Under the pieces are notes generated by a model that saw nothing but the letters and a program-made list of their open reading frames with translations, had not been told where the DNA came from and searched no databases. A program made the translations under genes and the position numbers. Shown piece by piece: positions 31,301-44,403 of a stretch of 64,000 nt of DNA. Numbering within the stretch: the first letter of the stretch is position 1; the number at the start of each line of letters is the position of its first letter. The DNA comes from Mesaphorura yosii (lineage: Eukaryota > Arthropoda > Collembola > Poduromorpha > Tullbergiidae), in assembly GCA_009869945.1 (NCBI GenBank), contig WIXG01000278.1, positions 1 through 64,000 on the forward strand, read 5' to 3'.

Positions 31301-34300
31301 CTGAAACCCGGCTATTGTTACCCGTCTCATTGTGGACAAACCGCACTATGAATGTAATACGTATCATTTTGAGCCAGCCGAGCCGAGGAAGTTTTATCCT
31401 GTGAATTTCTTCGGTTTGTGATATTGTTCTGCACATCCCATTTACTTTTCTAGCTCCGTGCTTGCAATTGGGATCTTATCTCAAGATTCTTGAGAAAGGA
31501 GCCGAGCCGGAAAGGAGTTCACACGGCTAGCTCGCTAGCACGCCAAAAATTGTTGGGAGGAGAAAAGAAGAAAAGTGAAAAGACGAAGGCGTGTTCGGGT
31601 TCGTATTTGTATGTGCTACAGAGCAGATTAACTTGGGATCTCGATCTTGGGCTTGGCTCCTGGCTGTTCCAAGGTGGAGAAAGTCAAGTGGATGCACGAG
31701 AACAAAATACATTAATGTATATTCAAATTACGCCTGTTTGCAACAAGCTCGCCAACGCTAACACTAACATTCTCTTTGGGCTCGGGTTCTCATTCACTTG
31801 TACAGAATTTAACCTCAACATTTCCACTTAATACGTGTAACTAATCTTTTAACATTTTAGTCACAGCCTAACATCCATTCCAAATCTAATTTGCACAATG
31901 TGGCCTTTCCTTTGGTCTTTCAGTCGCGTCGTGTTATAAAGATAACTTTATCCTTGTCTAAGCACCGTGGCTTGTTGCAGTGCAGTATGCCAGCACAGTG
32001 GGAACAAATCATTATCATTCACGGAGGCAGTCAAGTGAAAGCATCGCATTAATGCATTAGCATTTTGCGTTCGTCCCTCAATGCAGTGAAGCAATGAATG
32101 CGCTTAGCTTATCTTAATGAATTTTTAGTTTTAGTGCCTGCATTGCTTAAATTCTTGGTCCCAATCAGTAAGTGAAGGCCAGGCCACTAAAGCAAAGCAT
32201 TTCCGTTGAGTATTGGAGACTGGCTCTTGATTGTTCTTCAATGTCGTTCTCTTTAGTAGTTAAATCTAAATCCAAGTCTGTATCCGAGCCCAAACCGACA
32301 ACATATGGCATAGTCCCTGAATGGAGACGAGTCAGACTAGAGTCCCATATGTGAGTCAAATCCACGTACGCAAATGGTAAATCAGTGCTGATGAACGGTT
32401 TATGTTTACGGTTGGCATAAACGAGAAGGGAAGGTATTTCTGCTCTGCCGCAGCGGCGCAATAAAAGTGTACTTAACGAGGACGAGAAAGGGGAGACCGC
32501 GACTGGTTCGGTCCAGGACGGGACGGGAACTCTCATCTGCTTAATGAGTCCTTTGCCCTTGCCCTTCATTCGATGCATCACTTAATTCACGAATTCACGA
32601 CTCACGTATGGCATGGCCCAGGCTGACTACCGAACCTCATTTTTATATTTCTGTATCATGAAGTCCTCTCCTGCTTTTTAAATCCTACCGCAATAGCCAG
32701 CACCAGCAGCAGTGCAGTGCATGAACAATGAATACCTACTTTAGACGAGGAGCTTTTATTTATTGTGAACAGGTCAATATGGTCTGGTCTGGTCGGGTCG
32801 CAGTAGCGTACTGAATTCAGAGTTGTTAAATGCTAATGCTATTTTGATCATATGGTCGGATCTGCCTAAAAGAATGAGAAAAGCAAGTGTAAATGAATTG
32901 CATGTTTGTTTACTGTGTGCACAAGTGTTCAAACCTGAGTCGCTTGAAGGGCTATGGCGCTGGTTCTGCTTCTCGTTAAAGTGGCATATGTGCCCTTCAG
33001 ATTCAATGCCGATATTTTTGATTGAACTCAGTTTTATTTTGAGCTGGTGCTAGACTGCTATTGAAAACAAAGAAAGAACCTGGTGGAAGGTTTTGATATT
33101 TGGGTACAAACGCTTCAAATTAAGCGGCACTCGTCAATCTCGGCTTGGGAAAGAATTTATTGCTATTTTATGCCCATGCGGAGACAAAAAAGTCAGAATC
33201 TTTCCTCGGACAATCCAACAATGTAATCTTTTATAACAAAATCTCGAATCATCCCCCATTTGGTGTGGGAAAACCAAACATTCGATTCTTGGCGGGACGC
33301 ATGCTGCATGGTTGCGTGGCTGTATTGTAAGTTCAAGAATAGATGATTAACCAGAGGCTAAGATGCTAAGAAGGGCTGAGATTCCAGATTCCTTTCGCGC
33401 AGGACAATGGAGACAGTTGAAGACATTTTGAGATGCGCACTGCGCTGCTATGCACAAGGGTTCTTGAGTACAAAGTACCCAGTGGGTGGGCGGAAGTCAC
33501 AGTCGTAGTCGAAGTCACAAAATCCTTTCGCTCTGTCCTCTGAATGCACGAATATTATTTTGGAATGTCATTGGACATGATTTATTGTCAGAATCATAAT
33601 TTTGTCATTCGGGTGATTCCACCTGCGATAAATGATAAATGCACGCAGAGCAGGCACTTGTTCCTCTTGTCGTGGCACAAAATCACTGCCTCGAACTCGA
33701 GTCTCCACGCAAGCATAATCGCGCAGGAATTTTGCTTGGCTCATCCATTACACGGCTAAACGAGCGAAGCGATTAAATCTACACCGCTGATTTGGATGAT
33801 AAAGTAATTTTCGTATTATTTGAAGTACAAATGAGATGCAGAAGGGTTCATAATGTCGCACCGCATGCGACGATGACTGGACACTGAAAGAGTGCGTGCG
33901 CGTGTAAATGCAAATCAGGCTGACGTCTGTCTCTTCACATCAGTGCGCAAGCTTAAATTGTACAGAAATAAAACGCGAGACTTGATTGCGATTTTTGTCG
34001 GCATTCGTTGCACAAACGAAGAGATTTCAGAAAATTCCTGGATAAATCTTGATAAAAGATCTCGACATCGACGAGAAAGCCGCGGGAGAAGCCGCCCCAA
34101 GTGCAAATGCAAAGCAAAGAATGCCGAACCACAATTTCAGTTTGAGTCACAAATTTGGTGACACATGTGCAAGAATGTGGAAGACAAAGACAAAAGGTAC
34201 ATTGATAAAGAATGATGCGAATACATTTCAGTTTGGACCACGACCATGATTTTCATGACTCTTGACCAGGAGTCGCGTCAGTATTACTTAATTTGTACCT

Positions 34301-37300
34301 CAAAACAAAGCATGCAACGAGACAGGACCCACGTCCACTTCGTATTTCGAAAGTGATAACTCATGTCGGTCGGAATCTCTGAAGTACTAATTAAAATAAG
34401 TGCTTCCAAGAAAACTGCCACGAATGCACTGCGTACGAACACGAAGGCGGCTTGGTCACGAAACAGAAGGTGAAAGCTCGAAGAAGTGCAAACGTAAATG
34501 CTAATTCCATCGCGTGCAAAATTTCGTGCGATTTCGAATTCCGAGTACAGAATTCCATTACGCTGGTTTTTAGCGAACGCCTGTGAACCGGTCGTGAAGC
34601 CAAGATTCTTCGTGTTCGTGTTGGCAAGATTAAAATTTTCACAGTCTTCTGCATTTCGTATCTTAACCAGCCAATTAAACCATTGAGTCCGTTTTTATTA
34701 TGCCCCGCTGCCGCATTATGATTTCGAGTCAAATGCAGCCTTTGAACCCTGAAAATATTAAGTACAGCAATAAACAGATGAAAAGAATTTAAGCGCAGAC
34801 ACATAAAATATTTTTATACGTCATACGCATCTCATTCCAATGCTCTCTTGGCCGAATAAAGCACGGACAGCTTCTGCTGCCATTTACTTCGCTTTCATCC
34901 AACCATCGACCAGAAATACGACTGGCTTCTGACATGACCACAATAATAATATTTTTATTGCGGGCAATTTAGGAACAATGCCCAAGTCAAAGCAGTCAAA
35001 GAAGACGAAGACAGAAGAATTCCATTTCAAGCCCAGCCAACCAGACAGCATTCGAGGATAAAGCAATGGCAAGAATAGAAAAACGCGGATTGCTGTGCCG
35101 CGCTTCTCCGTGCATCAGTCTGCTGCTGCGGTTGGAGACGATTACAAGTTTATTTCATCGTTTTATGATATGCCTACTTCTCTTTCAATCAGGATGCTAT
35201 TCTCAAGGAGTATCAATTCCTCAGCCAGACTTAACAATAAATTGTTGTCTTGAAGGTATGCGCTCCGCGTTCAGTCGCCCGCTTGTCCTTCCTCGAGTAA
35301 TTAAAATTAATGCACGTTATACGTTAAGTCACGGTAAAGTACCCGCGCGAGGCAGCGTTGTTCAGTGTGCTTCTTTTCTTTCAGGGCACGCACGGAGCAA
35401 GAGAACAGGCGCATGCCAACCTTGAGGCACTTTCTCCTATCACGCGCGCGTACTCCACGTAATAATAATGCACCTCATCGCGCAGGCGCAAGGTGCCTGG
35501 CTCGCCTGAGTACGCGTACCGCGTCTTGTCATTATTATTATCATCTTCATCATCCATCACATAATCTGTCTATTAATTATTTGTTCGTGTTTCTATTATT
35601 ATCCCGTGCCTGTGTGCCGTGTACTATTCACTGCACCTCTCGTTGCTGGATGCTGGCCCTCCTTTTCCTTCTGTCTGTATTCGTTCTTCGCAGTCCTCGT
35701 AGTGTTGTGGAATGCATGCTCAACAATGAATGTATCAAGTTCATGTTCAGTTGGGCTCTCGTCTCAGATTACACGAACAAGCTCACGTTTGGTTCACCGG
35801 AGGCTGTCCGCTGTATACCTTCAATGCCCTGCTCGCACTCGCACTTCAGAGATGCTTCGCTGTATTGCAGCAAGACATTTCAAATACGAAATACTTTTGT
35901 GAGTTCAGCACAATTGAGTTTGTTATGTAAAGATTCAATTGTATAGAAAACGAGGGAACGCAACGAAAGGAATGAGAATGAGAATTCAATGCATCCCGGC
36001 CGGGCCAGGTAGAAACTAACACAAAATCCACCTCACCTGTTCAGGTTTCCTTCTGTCTGCCTGCCCGCTTCCTTCAGTTGGTCAAATCAGTCAGTCAAGG
36101 AGCGTCTGGGCGAGTGTACGAGGGATTTAAAATGTGAACATACAAGTTTTGTAAGATTCAGTCTCAAGAGAGCCATCGCACGGCACGGTGCAAATGAGTC
36201 CAATCAGTCCAGGTGTCCATGCATTTGTGTTTGCGTTTGCGTAACTCATCTTTGAAGAAAACTAGTTTTCGAATCTGAATTGCGTAGCAAGTAGTTCGGC
36301 TCGTCGATTGAGAATACACATTGGATACACAACAAAATTCGCACTGAACATAACAACCGAGCCTAAGTTAGTGAAATTTCCAGCAGCAGGGAACTGGAAA
36401 ATCTTGCACGCAGTCGGTGCACGTACGTGTACGTGTAGATAATTATACATTTCTTGAATTCTTGAGCGTGTAGTTAAATATTTATCGAACGTGAAGTTGG
36501 AGCTGGCTACTTGAATTTAAAAAGGGGAAGGCGTGTCAAGGCTCAGTTGTGAAGTCGAGCCGGCCGGAGTGAAACGCGAAAGCAGAAAGTAAAACATTTG
36601 AGTTCTCGATCGTTAATTTTGCGTTCTGCCGAATGTAGAGGACGAAGATTCGTCACGTAATGCGCAGAAACTAGACAATGACATTGACAGAGTTGAGTGG
36701 GCAGTGGATGCTGGATTTTAATTAATTTCTGAACGTTTGTACAAATCAGCAAACCCGTTCATCACAAGCCACAGCGCAAGATTGGCAATTCACTTCGGAT
36801 TTCAGTTCGACTTCACACGGTGCGAGTTAACAAGTAAGCAAATAATCGTAATCGTAAATCGAAATCCAGTTTGGGTACAACTTTATTAATTGGACCGGCA
36901 CCGGCACAGGCGTCCGCATGGGATTCGTTGCATTTGCATTGCAGTTGCAAAATCCACATGATTATTACATTTCACTGCATGTGTGCTGCTGGGTGATAAT
37001 CGAATGCAGGATCGAATTAATTGTTTCGTTTGTTTGCTGCTGCTGCTACCTTGCAAAAAGAAAGAAGTCCAATGCACTGCATTTGACTTGGCTGAGTTCG
37101 CACCCAACAAGAAGAAGCTGTCTGTCAGTCATAACAATATTATGATTATTACGACTGTGGCTGCGACTACGACGGCGAGAAAGCCGGTTTTGAATTTTAC
37201 GATTGCAAAACTGCGTACTTGCAATTAACAGATTTTCGAGTCCACAGCAGCGTTTGAATTGAACTTGAAACAACTCAACAACTTGAATCTATATTCATTG

Positions 37301-40300
37301 GTCGTAAAATTGTGAATTTATCGTCAAATGCGATTTACATCTGCAGGTTTCATTAACTTGGCGTACACTACCAGCATTTTTGCTGAATCAGGATCGAATT
37401 TCGAAGATGCGCATACAAAGTTGTCAAAATCAATTGACTTTTGACTTGATTGAATTCTAAAATTAGAACTTCAATATTCTCGACTTTGACTTCGACAGCG
37501 CTCCTGTTTACATTTTGAATTCTCTCTCCAACTTTCAATCTCGATTGATTCTCGATTTCCATCCTTAATAATTAACGAAGGGCAATGCAATGAAACGAAT
37601 TCAACGCTTAGACATGGACAACATTCAACCGCATCAAACGCACAGCAGAGTTAGAATTTGAATTGAATTCTCATTTGAATTCATTCAATCACGATGTACT
37701 TGTACTCTTATACGAAAGGACTCTGTTTGAATTGAATCTTACATTTTGTATTACAATAATACCGATGTCCGCTGCATAAATGCTGAATTGTTCATCATGT
37801 ATACACTCGGACTCAAATTGTAATTTTATCCATCGCATTTACTCGCAACTCGCATGTCCATCATTCATTGTATCATTATTACACGGGCACATTTATAAAA
37901 TATGATGCTGCACATTTCATTACATTTAGTTTTCTTTCTCTCTTCGTACGATTACTATTACAATGCACGACATTTACATCTTGTATCAGAATCTTTCCTC
38001 TGCTCCATCCCGTCCAGCCTCGCTGGTCATTCGTTCTTCGAGTTCTTCCGTATCTCCAGTCCAATCCACGTCCAGTCCAGATCCAAGCCCTTAAGGGCTT
38101 CCAGTTGAGTGGTACGCGTACGCGGTCCACGACGAAAGATGCAGGACGAGGGAAATGACATGGATGGAAACGGCCAACTGACACACAGATAAAGAATTCT
38201 CGCTCTCGCATTCTTGATTCCTCCTGCGAAGACTCACATATGCGGACTGTGGACACTTCCTGTCGCTTCAAACTCATACATCTTCATCCACATCGTGTTC
38301 ACATGCACAATCATTGACTCTGTCCACGATGCCCACCATTTGGTATAATCAAATTCGAATTCATCAATCATGCGCATGAAATTTACATACTTCATATCAG
38401 CCGAGTACGTGGATTAACATATCAATCACCTGTTTGCAAGTTTACACTCTCCTGCTGCCACTGCTACTACTGCGTAGGCTCATTATCTCAATTATCAAGT
38501 TTAAGTTCTCGTCTCTCGTGATTTCCTCATTCACGAATTAAGAGTTATGATCTTGAGCACTGAGCATTCAATTACCGCCAAGACGAAGTTGTGACCACTC
38601 CAATTAAAACAAAAACCGCAGTGGAGTAAAGTAAACCAGGCAGGCAGACTGCTATTTGTTAGTTGCCACGAATCGTGAATTTGAGGATTCATTCTCGTTT
38701 GCTCACGAAAACTCGTTCCATTAACGCAAGCAGCAAGGAAAGGAAATGTAGGGAAAGATGCAAAAGTAAAGTAAATCGAATTTTCTAACGCCAACGTAAA
38801 AAATGAAGAGCTCCAGTTTCAGCTTCAGCCTCTCAGTTTCCGAGCAAGTGGAAAAGCAAAAATCAGGTTTCATGAGAAACGCATTTTTTGTGTGTCTCGA
38901 TTCTCGATTTGTATTTCATCTCATTTTTATCGGCATTTGTTTGGTCTTGACTGGGCAGCCGACCGACATGACAAGAATACAGGCAGTGAGAACAAGTAAC
39001 GAGCAACTCGTTACACGGTTTCTTCATTGACCATGACCGTTTCGGCTTCGTTTCGAGTTCGGTGAAGAGAATTCCTGAATCCTGATCACGGTCCATTCCT
39101 TTGCATTGAGTCCTAGTTCTGGTCTCCTTGTCACATTATTTAGGCTCGGATTATAAATTTGTCAAAGATGTCAAATAAGAACAGCCAGCCAGTATTCCTT
39201 TGTACAATTGTGCGTTGATTTATGTGCTGTGCCCTTTCCTCACATTCCCAAGCCAAGCAGTGACTCTGAACTCTGAACGTGATACGTATTCGTAAGGAAA
39301 TGTTGTAAATCATCATTAACTATATTTTAAAGCTATTTATTCACTGCAACATTTGCATTATGTCAGACACTCCATTTATCAATGTGCTGCGGTGTGCAGT
39401 GGAGTGGAGTGCAGGCCAGTCTGACCTTCGAATTTCTCTTCTGCATCTGCATCATGGAATTTTGCTTTTCACTTTCTTGGCCGGACATTGTACTTGGTGA
39501 AATTAAATTTTCAACCAGGGCAGCATTAATTGGCTTAAACCCACACGCCAGAGAGTCTTAACCCCGTAATCCTGGTCCTGGCCTGGCTCAGTGAAATCCA
39601 AGCCCAAGCGACTGCTTCACAAAGAAGGGTTGAATTTGTTGATGATGTATGGTAAGGAGAACCCACAAGGGTGTCATCAAAACTCAAACCCTATTTATTT
39701 ATAATTTTGTGAGGGTTGTTATTGTTATGTGTTATTGTTGTGCCAGAGAAGGAAAAATGTCAAACTGTGAACAATATGACAAGCCCTATAAATATGCCAG
39801 GCCATGCCAGGCGATTCCTGCTTGATGCGTGCTGTGCTGTCGTAAAAAATATTTAGGTCTCGTAAACGCTGGTCGTTGGTCGCCATCCGCCGTGGCCGTG
39901 AAGTCGCGATTGTAGACAAGGCTGGGAGTCCAGACCCGGCATTTGTCGTGACATTCGTGTTGGCCTGAATACTTCACAACAATAATAACCCATAATTTAC
40001 TCGGACAATTGTCATTGTGCGTCTCGTTTTGAGATTATGATACACGCCGTGCCGAGCCTGTCTAAAAAGAAATGTCCGGCTAAATTCAGAATGCAATAAT
40101 GGGAAGATGATTTCGGAAAGGACCACCACTTATATCGTCATTCACGCAAGGAGCTGTCCGGCTGTCCCGCTGCACTGCACTGTATTGTTATCATTTCATC
40201 TAGAGTTAAGTGGAGTCCTGTGCCAAATTTTTTAAGCGAGCGAGCCCAATGAAGAAATGACAATGTCAACCGTGCCGAATTCCAAATATAATTTGTGACT

Positions 40301-43300
40301 TTTTCCTTCTTTTGCAAGTAATTCATACTTTAAAAAAGCTTCTAACTTATAATTGATCCCGCCTCGTTCCTTACTCGACACGAGTCACAAATTCAGTGGC
40401 TCCCTGTGAAAAATGCCAAAGTGATCATTCCGAGCTAAGTCCAGTCAGTGCCAGTGTGAAATGGCTAAATAGTTGCGCCAGAGTTTTGCTATTCGATTGC
40501 CTATTCGTCCGTAACCACAAGGGGTCAGCCTCAGAATTGATAAATTGTCATGAGGAGTGCCTTGTCAAATTCGGTCAAAGATTTATTTGATTTTTCTAAC
40601 CTTTTATGCCAACATTGTTACAGCACTCACTTGCTCGCACAGCACACTACATTGTTGGATTCGATTTTGACTTTGAAGGATAAAGATATATTAGAATTTT
40701 CAGTCTCCGCCAGAAAACACGACGGGATAAAAAGGCATTTTGTATGAAATGATGGGTTTTGATGGAAGGTGAAGAAACACCCTAATTTAATGGTAAAACA
40801 CAATAATAAAGCAGGCAGGTAACAGCGTCAAGTCAAGTCAGAATTCCCTTTGCCACATGCAGTCTGCCTGCAAACACTCATTTCATTTCATTATTGCTGG
40901 GGCCCAAGCCGCATATGGTGTTATAGTTATTGCTCTCTACTGGATCGACGGACAGTCAGTCGAGTGGAGATGATGGACATCGCAGCACGACATACAGCCC
41001 CTCGTTCAGTTGCTTGCTGGTTCTTGACCGCTGCGGTCCAGTTCAGACGAACCGCTAAACCAAAGGAGATTAGCACTTTTGTTCGTCCGAATGCGATTAA
41101 GTAAATGACAGAGTGACACCATGTTGACGGACAGGCGCCTGGCTTGGCTTAGCGTGGCGGACGATTGACAGGCGCACGACGCAGACACATTGTCAAAGCA
41201 TTTCTTTGAAATTCATACCTCGTCGGGGCACGCAAATGGCAAATCTGGTTGACTCCAAATGCCGACAGGGCGCTGGGCAGTCAGCCATTCGGCGGCTGCC
41301 ACTTCAATGCCCCGGATTGAACAGTGACAGACACACGACTCCAAATTTCATTTATGATACGACGCAGACGCAGAGACACCGCGCTCAAAAATTCTGTAAA
41401 TGAGAAATGCCGTTGCAACACTTTGTTTACTCCCGGAATACACTAGAATTCATTCTAGATATAATTTCGTCCCGAGACCGGTCCAGAGCCTTGAACAAGA
41501 ACGTTGATTTGAACAGTATGTGGACGATTTGAAGTCATCTTTGACATTGATCGGGCTGATCTTCAGAAATCATGCACATTGCAAGATCTTGACCTTCGAA
41601 TATGACTTAACTCTCGAATCACCAAATCTGTCCCAGGCACAAAGAGATTAGAAGAGTGGTGTGTCACTTGCTTTTCATGGATATGACAACGTAGCTACAG
41701 CCATCATTCGTGTATCACTGGTGACTACTTCTTGCTTGTACATTTTCAAGTATCTGTGCGATCAGTACTTTAGATAAGAATCCGGCCTCATCTCGTAACT
41801 CCGATCTCCGACAGTTCCCTGCGTCCTGAGTGCGTCGCTGTGCTGTGCCCAGAATAGAACTGCCGAGATCCCGAGAGTTGATAATCATGATTGGTGCATG
41901 ACGTTCTTACTTATCCGACCTGGCACTGCAGTGCACCGCGCTGGCATTGATAATAAAAAAAGCTGCTGCAGCGGGACAGCAACAGCATCACCAAGAATTT
42001 ACGTTCCGCATTATTTCTTATTTTTATTTCCACGGTGCCGAAGCGTAGTTTTGTAAGGGTGGATCAAGAAATAACTCTAAACCCTTAAAAATAATGTTAT
42101 TTTACCTTTTTCCATGTAACACACATTTCCACCTGGTGAGAACTCAAAATCAGTTATAATGTTCAAAGTTATGTTGTTTTGCCCGTAATTTACCGTGTAT
42201 TGTTGCTTCGCGTAACAATGTAAAGCATTTTTATGTGGGAAATGCAATAACTGAACGGTGAAGCAACCTGGACCATAAAAATCGGATGAAGACGGAGAAA
42301 AATACGGCATTCGAGGGGACTTGACCAGTGAATCTTGTCAGGGAAAGATTTCAATAATCGTAATAAGCTTTGAGATTCAGAACCCATCGCTGAGCCTGTG
42401 GCTTTCAGATTTCCAGTTTCACAATAATCCTGTGCAGTCAATCATAAGATGAGATTATCTTTTAAAAATCTGAGTACATGTTGTCCTTGTCCTGTCGGTC
42501 CTGTGTTGGGTTTCCAAGAAATTTACAAAGGCGTATTTGGCGTAAGAATTTTAATTGAGTTGGTGGATGAATGCTTGCAATTTTTCACCATTTAATCTCC
42601 GAGAAGTGAAGCATGGGCGCTGCCGCTGCGTTTGCCTATTGCCATTTCACATCTTCGTCTTGAGGAATCTTCTGCAGTCACAGTCCGCTCGTTCATTACA
42701 TAAGAGAAGACCTTGTCCGGCTAATTCCTAAAGCAGAAACTGGTAACTCAAGTTTAATGAAAGATTTTGATTTTAACAGCTTCAGTTTGGCCCAGCTTAA
42801 GCCCTTCGTCTTCATCTTGCTGCATGTATACTTTGATTTGTATCGTATATCGTGTATTTTTTGTCTATTGTTTTGTGTGCTTGTGATAAACCTTGTCTTT
42901 TTAAGAGAATAATAAAATAATGCAATGCCCAGTACACGAAACACACGAGTGACTGAACTGGCATTACATTTGATGGCTGATTAGTATGGACGAGATGCTG
43001 CACAAGTTTCAACATAAATTGTACGTTGCCGTGAATTCTACACAGAATGTAGATGCTGAAGATCATTTTAAATGCCTTGCGCATGAATTGCTGCCTTGCA
43101 GTTGAGCACGACTGGGATTATTATTTATGTACGCGAGAAACTCAAAAGATGACTTGATTTCTAGACACCTCTTTCACGTCAGGTCGAATTCAGCTTCAAA
43201 ATCACTTCATTTCATAATTAGAATAGAATTCAGGAATGATTCACGCAGAATGGCTGAACTTCAGGCTCGAGGTGTCATCTCATTAAACTTTTCTAGTTGG

Positions 43301-44403
43301 TCTGAGCTCATTTGAGGTTTCTAAATCATCTTGTTCTGGTTAACCAGTCCAGCACTCTTTTGTACTCCTGTTCTTGAGATCCAAAACCAAACCATCGCTC
43401 ACGTGTCATGTATTCATATTTACATTGTTCTTTCGTCCACCTTTATAAGATTAGGATTCCATCCTTTATAAATCTATTGTTGTGTTTTTCAATTGTTCAA
43501 GGTTTAACCAAGATAATCACATTTCACATTTCATGATTCATACTGTGCAAAAGACAATCGTATTCATTGCGGAGTACGAAAGAAATCAGATACGCGCACG
43601 CGTGCCCGCATGCGCATGCAACAAGAAGTCATTTAGAAAAACAGTTTGAATGGACTTTATACACAAGTAATTATTTTCATGTTAAAGCCGGAGACATGGT
43701 TTCATTTTTCTAAATTGCCACATCAGAATTTTACCAAGAAACCATGGACGTGCTGAAAATTGACATTATTTTTCGTGGATGTTGAATTAGGTGTTGTCTT
43801 CTGATTGATGAACTGAAGAGCTTTTTGAGCTATGAGAATTATTTATGATCCCTGTCGAAAGGAACAATGCATTTAGCAAGATCAGCGGTAGGAGCAGATC
43901 AGCAGCTCGGCGATCTGTGATCTATGTGAGTTCAAAAGACAAACGACACGTTGGCCAGATCAGAAATCAAGATTAACACGCTCAAGGGATGTACGGTTTA
44001 AGTATTCATTGGAATTCACGTAAATTCTTTTTCTGTTTTAAGGGACCTTTCTTGCTGTCTCACCTGCGATATGGAAAGATAGAACCAACTACAGCCTGTA
44101 CGTAGCAACTGCAATCGACACCAGCCAGTAATGCACAATGACAAAACTGGCCTAGGACTCCGCGCCAGAAGGAATGCACCTTGCAAGCTGTAAGAATTGT
44201 CAAGTTGGTTAATTATGGGATGAAGTCAGAGATAAGAGAGGGAGAAGAAGTTTAATTACAAATCACTGCCAAACCAGCAAAGCAACGGCAACAAGTTACT
44301 ACATTCCTCCGTGAATCTTCTGCAATTAATTTCGTGTACGGTGTACCGTTCAGCGCTGCAGTGTAATTGTCAAGAATAGTTTACCGAGCCAGTTCGCTGC
44401 ACA
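28352..44403. other. 16 kb gene-poor interval
   Basis: No gene is supported across this stretch. The longest open frames (up to 193 codons near 35365-35946) are low-complexity, lack splice logic and match no family I know. No tRNA, rRNA, transposase or reverse transcriptase signature was recognised. Composition is even, with many short A/T-rich and CA/TG-rich patches. It lies between the neural-type bHLH gene and the XK-related gene, so cis-regulatory elements, unspliced 5' UTR exons or long non-coding RNAs are the likely contents. A possible isolated exon at 35066-35255 is noted among the findings. Confidence 0.4.

Noticed and set aside
35365-35946. 193-codon plus-strand open frame in the gene-poor interval
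   Set aside because: Composition is erratic (His/Tyr/Ser/Cys-rich), it spans simple-sequence TTATTA and CATCAT patches, and no start context, signal or family fits.
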